Below, piece by piece: positions 25,296 through 36,754 of a stretch of DNA of 64,000 bases. Below the pieces are notes generated by a model that saw nothing but the letters and a program-made list of their open reading frames with translations, did not search any database and was not told the origin of the DNA. The position numbers and the translations under genes are program-made. The stretch covers positions 1-64,000 of the forward strand of contig JASANE010016380.1 of the NCBI GenBank assembly GCA_030248225.1. Reading direction: 5' to 3'. The stretch is from Trileptium ribeirensis (lineage: Eukaryota > Nematoda > Enoplea > Enoplida > Thoracostomopsidae). Within the stretch, counting starts at the first letter, position 1. Each line of letters starts with the position of its first letter.

Positions 25296-28200
25296 AACTC
25301 GACCCAAATGCTTTAGGTTTGTGATGGTATTCGTCTACAGAACGTACAGCTGTTTACTTACCACTGACTCACCAATTGTCACACATAACTATATGCGGCG
25401 TTACCAAAAATTATTTTATCACAGCGCATTGTTGTAATCGACGAAGCCAAACATTGTTGGCGTTTGATTAGGTTTTTCTCACGATAGAACCTACCAGAAC
25501 CAGAGAGACTAACCAGTACGAACAAATCACATGGAAACGAAATCCAATAATCGCGGTAATAATAATTCAATTAGATGAAGTTGTTGAAATGCAACGCGTT
25601 CATGATGTGAGTGTATTTGATTGAAATTTGGTGAAATTTTCAAACAATCAATAATAAATATAACAAACAATAGGCGAATGACACGAGTTAGCACTGGAGA
25701 ATTACGTTGGTAATGAATGCATTTAGACACGATAATCGAACGTTATTTCACAACTCTCGTCATAGCAGGTAGGAAAAATTATAGATCCTCTTTTACAATT
25801 ATTGCCCAATTTCGACTACCAAACTTACTGAATTTGTCGCATGATCGATTGCAACATATTTACGTATTTAACCTTGGCATGTCATTAACGCCTTAATGTT
25901 CACATGATCCAAATTATATCAGCACATGCTGTAAAGCGATATGTTAACAGAGTTTGTCGTATTATGTACGTATATATGCCTTTTATATTCGCTAGTTTTG
26001 AAAGATTCATTACGGAACCGAGCAACTGCTTCTTATCATCAGTATTGGCTTGCGTACGTCGCTTGCAATTATGCGATCTGGTTTGTGCTCCTGGCGTTCT
26101 CTTGCGATTGTCAAAAATTACACGATACATAAGCAAATCCGTGCGTTCGTGGCTTAGGCGTATTTAGAGACGCTAGAATTTTTGGGGTTTTTGTATTTTG
26201 CTTTCGATGACTATACACATGAAAAGCTATAAGGCACTAGCCACGATTAGGTTACATTGTAGAAGGTTAGTTACTTGTGCGTTAATTTGAAACACAAAAT
26301 GCATCCTGGTTCTTAAAATGAAACAATAATTTACTACGACTCCAACAGGTAACCTGATTTTCATGTTCGCCTGGAAAAGAAAGATTTTTCATTGTGGAAT
26401 AACATTTTAGCAAAGCATTGGGGTACCAACGCACAAGCAGGAGGTTTCGTAACTCATAAACACCATGAACTAGAGGCGATATATATACGGCATCTTTTTA
26501 GCATTGATGCGTGATAGTCGGCCTGAACGAACAGAACTGCGAACATGACCAAACCTGACATGTAAAATATTATCACACGATTTCAAAATCAGCTTTTACC
26601 GCTTTCGCGTGCTAATGGATTTATGATCAATGTGTGCTAAAACCAATGAGTCGACGCAGCTAGTGACCAACTAACAGCGTTTCCTTGGCCAGTCACGGCT
26701 ACTTATATAACTACAAAAGCCGGCTGGCTGTTAACGTGCGAACTCTTGTCTATTGTTCGATAAGAGCTGCTGGACCTTATTTTCCAAAGTAATGATTATT
26801 TATACGTTTGCCGACCGTTCTCGTTCATAGCGCTAAGATTAAGAACGGAAACCGGTTTGGCTCGCTAATTTCTTCGTTCGTCGACGAAGAAAGCACAGGA
26901 GGTCTCAAATTCGGAGAATTCATATGACATACCTAAGACTGTGTTGTTGGTACAAATCGGACATCAGTGTCTTAGTTTCAAATAATTATCGTTACGTGCA
27001 GCATAGCAAAGGCTAGGGTTTCGTATTTCGTGTCTTTGGTGTTTAAATCCAAACAAAAATATTCTGGACATTTGTATTCTGTGAGGATACCATGTATGAG
27101 TGTATTTGATATATCAAACGCGGGCTAAAACAAAGCAGTCTGAAAACAAGGATCAACTATAAGCCGAAGTGTTTTGTACAGCCGCATCGAATTTATCACT
27201 GCACATTTAATTTCAAACATGTCACATGTTTGTAACATTTACAAGTGTTTTTTTTAATTTGGAAAAAATTCATTGCCATCAAAAAATAACAGACTGTTAT
27301 AAGTAGTTATATTGCAGCACTAATATTTCAAAGCCTTCTCAACTAAATGTATCGCAGATTTTCTTCGAATAGGGGAATGGGTCGGTAAACAATACATTGG
27401 ATGTGACCTGTTATTTGCATTTATTTTATATCATTTTGTAAATTTGTTTGCCAGTAAAAGTGACCGGGTTGCAGCTCCCTTCCCTCCACATCTTGCGATG
27501 CCCTCGCTCTTCACATATAACGATGTCCTCCGTCTTTCATTTTATGGTCCATATCAACTTTAGGGGCCGAAGTATAATGCATTCTATGCTGTTCCCCGAT
27601 ATGCTAAGCCTAAGCCTCACTCTCAGCCTAAGCTACGGTCCCTACATGGGCCATTTACTAATCCTTAGCATAAGTCTATCTCCCCGCTCTAAACTGTTTT
27701 TTTTCTAACGTTATAACGTCCGGGCCCTAAAATTGACATGGGACCATTTTGTTATCTTTACCTTTTTTCCTTTTTATCTTGCGATGTATTTCCTTCCTCT
27801 CCGTCTTTATGTTCTTACGCTTGATTAAAATCGTTAAGGTAATCCTCCAGGATAATGTATTAGCTAAATAAACGATAGCTTATCTATACATAGCGGAATA
27901 ATGTAAAATGAATAATTTGAACCTGATTTTTATTAAATGTATTTTTGGAAAATTCCGTTTATTAATTCTCGTGGATTTTGAGCAATAAATACCCAGATAA
28001 CCATTAATTGCCGTGTAAGTTCAAATATTGACAATATTGATTTAACAACGTGTATCTGGTGACTACAGTCTTAATATAAAAGCTGATATCTGACGCATGT
28101 AATTGAGGAAACTAGATATTCAGGTTTTCGGTTCGAAATTTACATTTAAAACGAATGCACCCGCCTACCGTCTCATGAAAGCACACTTTAGCAACAATTA

Positions 28201-28376
28201 AGCAGCAACACATAGGTATAGTGGTGAAAAACTAGAAGCGCTTAACATAATGGTCCAGGAAGCGCAAAATAAAACACAATTTCTATTATAGTTAAACCAT
28301 ATATTAATTAATTCTGTAACAGTTAAAGTTTAACGCCCGAATTAATTTGTATACCACTCAATATTTCACAAACGTA
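25296..28376. other. Long stretch without a supportable gene
   Basis: ORFs up to about 87 codons on both strands, none recognisable. A pyrimidine-rich segment lies at about 27460-27830. No RNA gene or element ends are evident. Confidence 0.45.
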
Positions 28377-28449
28377 AGCCGGAATCCGGAATAGAGCCCT
28401 CATGGTATTGTCACAAACGGCGCACGCAAACCACTGAGCTATCTAGGAC
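28377..28449 (-). repeat. tRNA-like segment, possible SINE head
   Basis: On the minus strand this reads ...TAGCTCAGTGGTTTGCGTGC..., an excellent match to a tRNA D-arm and polymerase III A box. It is followed about 40 bases later by a weak B-box-like CTCTATTCCGG. The T-arm is too degenerate for a working tRNA, so a tRNA-derived SINE or tRNA pseudogene is more likely. Confidence 0.4.
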
Positions 28450-29234
28450 ATGTTTCTCGATTACTTGAGGAACATCATACAGCAAAACAATAACACTGTT
28501 CCTACAAGCACACATTGTCCAACAACCTCAGCTAACACAACAGTGCACCTTGTGCGGTTGTCTCGCATAAGGCCAGTGGGCGTTAAAGTGTTAATGTCAA
28601 TTTGTTGAAACTTATGACTTTAAAGATTTTTAAAATCACTTAAACATTTCAAATAATTTTTTCGAATTGAGCTATTCTCCTTTAAATTTCAACAATATCA
28701 TTTTATTATGAGATCCTTGTTTACATTTTGGCTTAATAATTTGTTTATTTATTTACTGTATTACATGATTTTTCAACTGTTAATAATACCTGGTTAAATA
28801 TAGGCTTTCAGAGTTTGATTCAATATATATATAATTCATTCATGCGTTAAAAATTCACATAAGACTTTGCTCCGAATCATGTTTATGTGAGTCATGGGGT
28901 CAATATTTAAAGCGAAAACTTTACATGTACAACTTAGTTTCAGTAGTATCTTATTTACTACAACTTTAGCGGTTCATTTATTTACCACTACTTCTAAATT
29001 TTGTGCAGTGCTAATCACAGCTAAATGACCAGTTGACTGTGACCATAACTGTGACAAATACCTTAAAAATGCAACAAACAAATAGCTAGTTTTAAGTTGA
29101 TGGTCACCTCTTAATTCTGTTAGGTGTTCAACCTTCAACTAGGCCAACAGTTTGAACGAATGGTTTGAATATAATCACAGTTGAGCTACAATTGGTTAGC
29201 CACTCAACGCGGCATAGTTTTGACTAAGCTAACT

Positions 29235-29815
29235 TATGCATCATTTACAATAAGATGTGTGCGCATGGTCGTAATTATGTCATGCTTTCAAATGGGCTAG
29301 CTACTATGTCACGCATAAAGTCCAGCTCGACTATTAAAATTTTGAATAGCCTAGCTAGGCTATGCATTTGTCATCGAGTGTCGAGCCGGACTGTGCTTTT
29401 GTCACGAGGCGTTCAGCTGAGCCTTATAACTTAAGCCAGAGACTATTTAGTCCGCGACCATTACGTTTTACTATACGTATCTAAATAATGCCCCAAAAGA
29501 GAAATACACCTTAAAACGTTAATTGTATATATTAAAACAAACATGTAACACAGAATTAGTGTGAAAATGCTATAGAATAAAATGGTATTACACTAAACAA
29601 AATACTAATTATAATTTCTCAATTGACAGTTCAGCCGGACGCTCCCTTTGCCACGCAGAGCCTAGCTAAGCTCCCTGTTTGTCAGATTAAGACTAGCTAA
29701 GCTATGAATATATACCATAGTAATCATGCTAAGCTATAGTTCACCCGAACTAGTGATTTGGACGCGTGATATAGTTTGGGCCTGGTGCACGCATCTCATC
29801 GTAAATGATGCATTA
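29235..29815. mobile_element. Fold-back element with long imperfect inverted repeats
   Basis: The left end (TTATGCATCATTTAC followed by a purine-rich stretch) reappears inverted at the right end (GTAAATGATGCATTA). The pairing continues imperfectly for about 80 bases inward. The interior holds related direct motifs (AGCCGGAC with TTTGTCACG or TTTGCCACG). No coding capacity and no certain target duplication. It looks like a MITE or fold-back transposon. Confidence 0.5.
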
Positions 29816-30384
29816 CTCGCTTGTACCATTCTGATCGTGTTCAAATATATTTTTCTTTACAATATTTAACTCACTAGCATCGTTTTTTCCAACTACCAAT
29901 GGGCCTTAGTGACCTAAATTAAAAAAACTACAGCATGTTTGTATTAAACCATCAGCCTTATAGAAAAGATGAATAAGTTTAATAATATCTTCCGTAAACT
30001 GTATAGAGCTTCACTTGTGTCTTTTACTACTTTTGGCTATGTTCGACGCAAACATCGAAATTGTCGAAATATTGTTCGTTTTCGAAGCTTATTTTTGCTG
30101 CGTCTCTGTAAATGGCGGCATTTATTACATAGCTATTAGCTTCTTTTCAATTTTTTTCCTATTTTGTGTATTACTGTTTTGCTAGTCGTCACGTTGAGTT
30201 CAGTTTCAACAATAACATATTTACTCCAATTTCAGCAAGTTACTTATTAATTTCTGGAAATGCTACAACAGTGTTTAAGCAGAAGTAGCGTAGTAGTACT
30301 GAAGAATTCAGACTGTATGAATGCTTTACATATACTAATAATTTGTTCTGCATGTTAAAAGTTTCGTTGTGTACCTATGCCTAG
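29816..30384. other. No gene recognised
   Basis: AT-rich sequence between the fold-back element and hAT element 1. Confidence 0.5.
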
Positions 30385-30555
30385 CACGGGCGCAGCATCA
30401 GGGGGGGTCGGGGGGTCCTGACCCCCCCACTTTTGGCAGTGGGGGGGTCCACCGTTATAGTGGACCCCCCCCACTTTTTCTGAAATTTGTGATTATTTGT
30501 CTGCTATAAACAAGCCTGAAAACTTTTTTGTTTCAGAAAAATATATTAAAATATC

Positions 30556-33500
30556 ATGTCAGATAAGAAAGATATATTGCATTACTTTCGTAAAGTAACA
30601 CCTGTTGCCAATGAACCTTCGGCGCCCTTAGACGAAAGTGAAGCTACCTCACCGAAGCAGGTATGTAAGATATCATTAACATCACAGAATGGCTAAATTT
30701 TTATTCCATAATCTTTAAACTCCGAAACATGTGTAAGTGTATTTGGATATTTTATCATAACCCGGCAACATAGATACGTTTGCAGCAGGGCAGTTCCACT
30801 ACGGCCAATTTTCCGGAATGTTCTACTACCCCGACTTAGGATGAGGCTTCGTAACGTGACGATAACGAATTTTCCGGGGCCCATATACATTTCCGGCTTT
30901 TGGTCTATTTGTTGGTATATACGTCGGCTTGTGACATTGTAATGGCTTATTGCATAGTAAGGATGGATAAGCGGAACACGCACTGTATTGGGAAAGTTGT
31001 GTGCTGAATAATGCAGGAGTAAACTTAAGCTGCGAGGCTTACCATCCTCTTTTGACACGATGTACAAATTGTTGTTAGAGAACAACTCGCTGATTTTAAT
31101 ACCCTATTCGATTTTTGAAATTTTCCGTACTATGAACGCTTACTATGCGATGACCAAAAGGCCTGACCTATGTTAGGCAGCAGCTTGCGACCCAATTACT
31201 AATTGGGCAGTTTTCGGTTCCTTAGCATTTTATATGCGTTGTCCAATACCCCTAATTTCTGTTCGCTTGCGCTTCAAAGAATCTTTTGTTCATTGAACAA
31301 GCGATCGCCAATCGCTATTGTCAAAATAGGATGGTAAGCCTCGCAGCTTAAGTTTACTCCTGCATAAGCATTGTGGTTGATGTCATTTAGTCTGTTATTG
31401 TCACAGCCGTCAGGCAATACAGTGCCACAGGCTACAACTATAATTACGTCAATGGTAGATTTTCGCGCATTGTTTGCTGTGTGTCGCTTGAAATTCCAAA
31501 CTAGCGAAATTCCTTGCACTGGATAAAGATATTTCGACTTGGCTAATGTGTGATTTAGCCAGAATTGTAAACCCTTAGATATTTCTGGCTGGTTATTTAA
31601 ATTGGCCGGCCCTGCTTATACCGTTTCTGCTTGCAACCACTCCAACCGTGTTATAAGTTTCCCGCTATTTGGGTTTAGCGGTTGAAATTTCTGGACGTAA
31701 AAGCTGCCGTGATACCTTCCGGATAGACAGTGGTCCAGCTCTAGCAAAATTGACTATCTGCTATATTGCGTTTGGACAACTGAACTTGTTTATTTCGTGA
31801 GTGTGATTCACACATGCATTTACAACACATTTCTTTTCATACATTGCTCACGCCCATTCCAATTTCTATATATTTAAATTAAAGAATTGAAAGTTCTGTT
31901 TCTATAAAGTGGTAACGCTGAGACAATTCGTTCTGAGAACATTGAGATAAACTAACGCCGATTGAACAGCTTCATGTCGGAATCAGAAACAATGGACATT
32001 AACATACGTCGGAAGCATAGTTGGACGTTAAGTTGGTGCTGAGTAAAACAGCCGAACTATGAGACTGTTTCAGGTACCATCAGAGCAGGTTTTTCCGTAA
32101 CCGATTCATGTTTATAACTATAAATTATCTGTAAACGATTGCCAATTACCAGAATAGGGGAGTCGAAGAAGCATTATTTTATGCTATATGCTAAGGAATT
32201 CGTTTTAAACCGAGAGGTTTAAAATTGAGATTCAGCTTTTTAATATATAAGGAAGTTATTTATTTATTAAGGAAGTTAACTTTCCTCTTAATTACCTGTA
32301 CGTCACGTAGCATGTTATATCAGCCGTCACGAAGCAGAAAAGAACAAAGTTTATCAATACTTAGACTTGAGTGATTTTCTTTTCAGCCCCGTTTGGATAC
32401 CGCGGGAACAACCGAGCCATCTTGTAATCGTAGTGACGATCGTCCAACCACCAGTGCCGTCGAATTCTCTGATACTGACCCAGAACAAGATCGAACTTTT
32501 GCTGATGCCGTTACACCTGATGCGGGGGGTGTTTTATCAGCAGAACTGCCTCAGGGACCCTACCACCCGCCGGCCAAGCAGCTGCCAACACAGCCGAAGA
32601 CCTTATATAGAAAAGGTGATAAGGCAACGGTGGATCGGGTCAAGCACCTTACTTTTCAGCAGTCATGGTACGAGCAATTCCCATGGCTACATTGGGACTC
32701 AACACTACAGCGGTTTCTGTGCTTCGACTGTGTGCGAGCAGACAGGCGTGGGCTACTCCACGTCTTCAAGGCCAAAGAAGATTCATTTATTAAGCAGGGT
32801 TTCAGTGGGAATTGGAGCCATGCGGTGACTAAATTTCGGGGTCACAGCAAGTCAGAGGCCCATGGTGCAGCAGTATCACATTTGAAGATCAAACCTTCGC
32901 CAATTGACGCCCAGGTTACTTCTGCAGTGGCGAAAGAGCAGGAGGCCAGCCGAAAAGCCCTGCTTCGCATCGTTGAAGTAGTTCGCCTCTGCAGCACAAC
33001 TGGAATCGCATTGAGGGGTCACGGACATGACGAGGGGAATTTCCGCCGTATATTGAATGTGTTACGGAAGGATGTGCCAGAGCTCAATTCATTCATGAAT
33101 CGCAGAGATAAGGCCAACACGTTTTTGTCCTGGGAATCTCAGAACGAAATTATCAAACTTCTGTGTCATCATGTGCAACGTAATATCATCGGCTCTATCA
33201 GGTCATCTCCGCATGGATATTTCAGCATAATGGTTGACGAAACGACTGATATTTCTGGTATCGAACAGGTTTCGCTCTGCGCCAGGTACGTCGATGACAA
33301 CTTGAAACCTGTCGAAGTTTTTCTTGGGCTCTACGACACTGCAGACACAACAGGGGAGTACCTGACAAAAGTCATCACCAATACCCTTCAGCAGATTGGC
33401 TTGCCAATATCCCAACTTAGGGGACAATGTTACGACGGCGCCGCCAATATGGCCGGGCGCTTCAAGGGTGTAAAGACTCGAATATTAGACGCAGAACCAA

Positions 33501-34336
33501 AAGCATTGTTCGTTCATTGCGTTAATCACGGCCTAAATCTTGCTGTTCAGGAACCAGCAAAGAACATAGCGCTTATTCGTGACTCCCTGCAGCTTGTCCA
33601 CGAAGTGGGGAAACTAATCGGAGATTCGGCTCAGCGCATTTATCAAAGCCTGCGCGATCACCGTAGTGACGAAAAATTCCAGGAAATCTGGCTGAAGGTT
33701 GAAGCAGCGATTGAAGAGTTGGAACTTGAGCCGATTGCGATTCCGAGAGTAAAACGACCTCCGAGACGGCTGGAACACGCAACGACACCGGTAGCTCCTC
33801 ATATTGCGACCAATCCAATGTCACATTATCGCACCATTTACTTTCAGCTGCTTGATGTCGTTACTGTTAGCATATCCGACCGTTTTGATCAAGCAACCAT
33901 GAACACGTTGCAACAGCTGGAAGCTACGCTTATCTGCAAGGATGTCACCAAACTTCCTACGGCATACATGGATGAAGTTGATTCGGAAATGTTACAGCAT
34001 GAATTTGCACTTTATCGTGGCCCCTCCAGCTCCGTTACCGCTGTTGCTGATCACATGGAATCAATGAAACCTGGCGCTCGCGGCATCTTTTCGCAGATCG
34101 AGAAACTCTTACGTCTTATCATGGTGGTACCTCCAACCAGTGCATCACCTGAGCGATCTTTTTCCTGCCTAAGACGGCTGAAAACATGGCTGCGGTCCGT
34201 CATGAGCGAGTCCCGTCTGACTCACTTGGCCGTGGTTCACGCCCATCGGGATATTGCCGATCAGATGGATCTGAATGACATTTGCAGAGACTTTGTTTAC
34301 AAAGAGAATCGTTCTAGGATCTTTGGGACATTTTAG
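30556..34336 (+). CDS. hAT-family transposase, ZMYM1-like, two exons
   Basis: I read two exons. Exon 1, 30556-30660, gives 35 residues starting MSDKKDILHYFRK and ends at a GT donor. Exon 2, 32387-34336, follows a TTTTCTTTTCAG acceptor. Both junctions are phase 0, so the joined frame is open (about 684 residues). Domains in order are: a charged N-terminus; a TTF-type zinc finger (CFDC...H...H); a DUF4371-type transposase core with VDETTD and CYDGAANM, which carry two conserved acidic residues; and the C-terminal hAT dimerisation region with ERSFSCLRRLKTW. Compared with the second hAT gene in this window, about 125 residues are missing after the HEVGKL block, including the conserved PTRW region. 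The frame survives the deletion. A full family member would be near 800 residues. It probably cuts and pastes DNA in the nucleus, but the missing region makes activity doubtful. Confidence 0.8.
31011..31365. repeat. Perfect 38 bp inverted repeat within the hAT 1 intron
   Basis: The 38 bases at 31011-31048 (beginning ATGCAGGAGTAAACTTAAGC) return as an exact reverse complement at 31328-31365, with about 279 bases between. Pairing continues imperfectly inward through a TTTTGACA motif. Perfection stands out against the decayed surroundings. It may be the ends of a small nested element or a hairpin in the intron. Confidence 0.8.
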
Positions 34337-34936
34337 AGGGATCGCTTGCGTCAAAGACTTTCTGTAGAGCCTACTATATGAATGTGCTGATATAGAATAC
34401 ATTTAACTTTTGGTTGATTAATTCATTATCCTATTTAGGCATTTGAATTGTTAAACCTGTACTGCGGACAGCGTCAATAACTGCTTTTGTATAAACTCAA
34501 ATTCTATATATTTGGATATGTGCACTGTGAAACTCGATAGCTAACAGAGACACCAAGAGGAAGCGTGTAAACATAAAACATATTTTCACAATGAAAATTT
34601 CATGCGTATTTCCGATTCGCAGTGTCGTGCTTAGGGCAGTAGCAGCAGCCATAGCTACGAGGAAGGAGCTCCGCAAGGGTCAGTACAGAGTTCCACAAAG
34701 GAACGTGGCCGCAAGGTGAAAGTAGCGGGGGACCGCACCAGAGATCTTGTCGGTGTGGCGAAGGCACTGAACACGGCACTGCGTATAAGTGGTTGCTCGA
34801 CTAGTTTGTAGCAGGACATTTGTAATACTCTTTAGTCATTACGAAGAACTAGGGTGTGCAATTTACACATTTCACCGGTGATGTTATCTTTCATCAGGTG
34901 GACCCCCCCACTTTCGAAACGCGTGCTGCGCCCCTG

Positions 34937-36530
34937 GCTTAATGTGATTTTTCTGAATGATGTTTTTCTTAAGAGAAATATGCAACTACAATAGATTAGT
35001 GTGCAGCGTTCTTGTTTAATAAAGATTTGAAATATAGTTATAACTAACAAAAATCCTCCAACAACTTAGGTTCGACCATAAATAATGTAAACTGAGACCT
35101 GAAAACATGTAATATGCTGTGCAACATGATCATTCATTCCGATTTAATGATGCTTCATAGCTAGAACGAATGGGTCTGCATTTTGGAGCGCGGTCCCTCC
35201 TTTAGCCCTTCCATTTTAAAAGCATATTTCGTTCAGCGCTCAATCATGGTCGGCTTTCAAACATTTAGAACGATCCCAGTGGGATGGAACCCCTGACCCG
35301 CGGTGATTACACACATCCCGCTTTATATGTTATTGTTTTTTACTCGCGAGTTTAGGCTCGTCTAACCGGACTTCAAATATTTGTTTAAATTTTTATTTTT
35401 TCGCAAGCTTAATTCACGCTCCTTAACCTCAAACTTCTTATTCTAAAAGCGCCAGCCTCAACTGGAAATATACACCCACTGCAAAATTTTCTGTCAAAAC
35501 CGGAAGTCATAAAATAATCTGCACATAATGCACTGTGCTGTAAAACTGGTTCATTGCATGTCGCTATTTAGCATCCAGTGTGATTTCTTTATTGGTAAGC
35601 TTCCGTTACAGTAAAATTTGAATCATATGTGAGATTAATTTTATTTCAGTTTCGCGTCGCAGTCCTATCACAAAGAAATCATCGCAACGTCTTAGAGCTA
35701 GTTTTTAACTGGAGCGATCAGCTAAAACAAAAGAAAAAATACTAAAAGCAGTTTTAGCAAAGCAATTGTTACATTAATGAGATACTTGCGTACACAAATT
35801 ACATGTGTTGAATGACAAATTAGACGATTTTAGGTAATTTACACGATAATTTCAATCAGTAAAACTGCAGCTTTTGAAACAAATTACCTAGCTATTTTTC
35901 CGAGTCTAATCCGACCACATAAACTATTAAGCAGCAGGTATGAGACAGAAGTCTTGGATTGATTGAACAATAAACATGTTCGCGTTAGGACCGGCCTACG
36001 TATCTATTACAACAGAGCAATTTGACATAATATCCACATAATTACCGTTGGGTGTATACCAGCCTTGAAAAATTTGCTTACAACTTCTCTCGGTCTGCAA
36101 AATGAACCCAAGATACTCTGTATATTCTCGGTTATAGAGATATGACCCTTTTCGTGTATTTCGAGTCTTTTGGTTCTATGTTAAAACCCATTTTAAGTAA
36201 TCATAAAACAAATTAACCAGCGCTACAGCGTATTATTTGCAGCTGTGTAGAACAACTCTCGGTCAACCTTAATTATAAGAAAAATATTTTTGATATCCAA
36301 ATACGGCAGGTATTAATGCTTTAAAATATATATTAAAATCCTGCTTCAAGCTTATAATTTTGAAATGTTTTAGGATACTTAACGAACTAAATCATTCCAG
36401 GATTCCTAGGAACCTGTGCAACAAGGGCAACAAATTGTTTTCTGACATTCGCATGCTGAGTACCGAATAGTTACCGTAACGACGGTTGCATCATGTGTTA
36501 AGGCATACGTTGTAAGCAGAAGCAAGAGTT
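34937..36530. other. No gene recognised
   Basis: AT-rich intergenic sequence between the two hAT elements. Confidence 0.5.
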
Positions 36531-36536
36531 TGGGCT

Positions 36537-36564
36537 CTCGGCTCGGCTGAATAGCCGAGCCGAG
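36537..36564. repeat. Short perfect hairpin
   Basis: A 12-base stem, CTCGGCTCGGCT and AGCCGAGCCGAG, around the loop GAAT. Related GAGCCGAGCCGA motifs recur near 36605-36625, just outside hAT element 2. Function unknown. Confidence 0.6.
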
Positions 36565-36754
36565 CATGATGTCTAAATAGCGAGCCAAGCTACAACCTAA
36601 AACGTGTCTGGGAGAGCCGAGCCGAACATAGTGTATCCGGTAACGTTGTAGATAATTGTAACTGTTGATGTATAGTGCAATAGTCAGTGAACAGCAAGAG
36701 CAAGAGATAACCTCTGCTCGTCTCTCAACAGCTCCAAATACAAACATATAGGTC

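Larger units (their letters stand above)
30385..34936 (+). mobile_element. hAT transposon 1 (ZMYM1-like)
   Basis: A 4.55 kb element around a hAT transposase gene. The ends CACGGGCGCAGCA (30385) and TGCTGCGCCCCTG (ending 34936) form a 13 bp inverted repeat with one mismatch. A perfect 16 bp subterminal inverted repeat, AGTGGGGGGGTCCACC, lies at 30438-30453 and 34897-34912. The left end also contains a G7/C8 hairpin. I find no clean 8 bp target duplication, so the insertion is old or the exact ends are slightly misplaced. Confidence 0.82.

Noticed and set aside
25010..25296. Two ORFs rich in Leu/Phe/Ile/Tyr that look like membrane proteins
   Set aside because: Direct translation of an ATTT microsatellite.
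27448..27708. 86-codon ORF in a pyrimidine-rich stretch
   Set aside because: Biased composition and no motif; starts inside low-complexity sequence.
32367..32828. 153-codon ORF overlapping the hAT 1 transposase in another frame
   Set aside because: Shadow of the recognised exon, which has clear family motifs.
34620..34800. Less AT-rich stretch between the hAT 1 stop and its right end, considered as another exon
   Set aside because: No open frame with family motifs and no convincing splice signals; treated as element 3' sequence.
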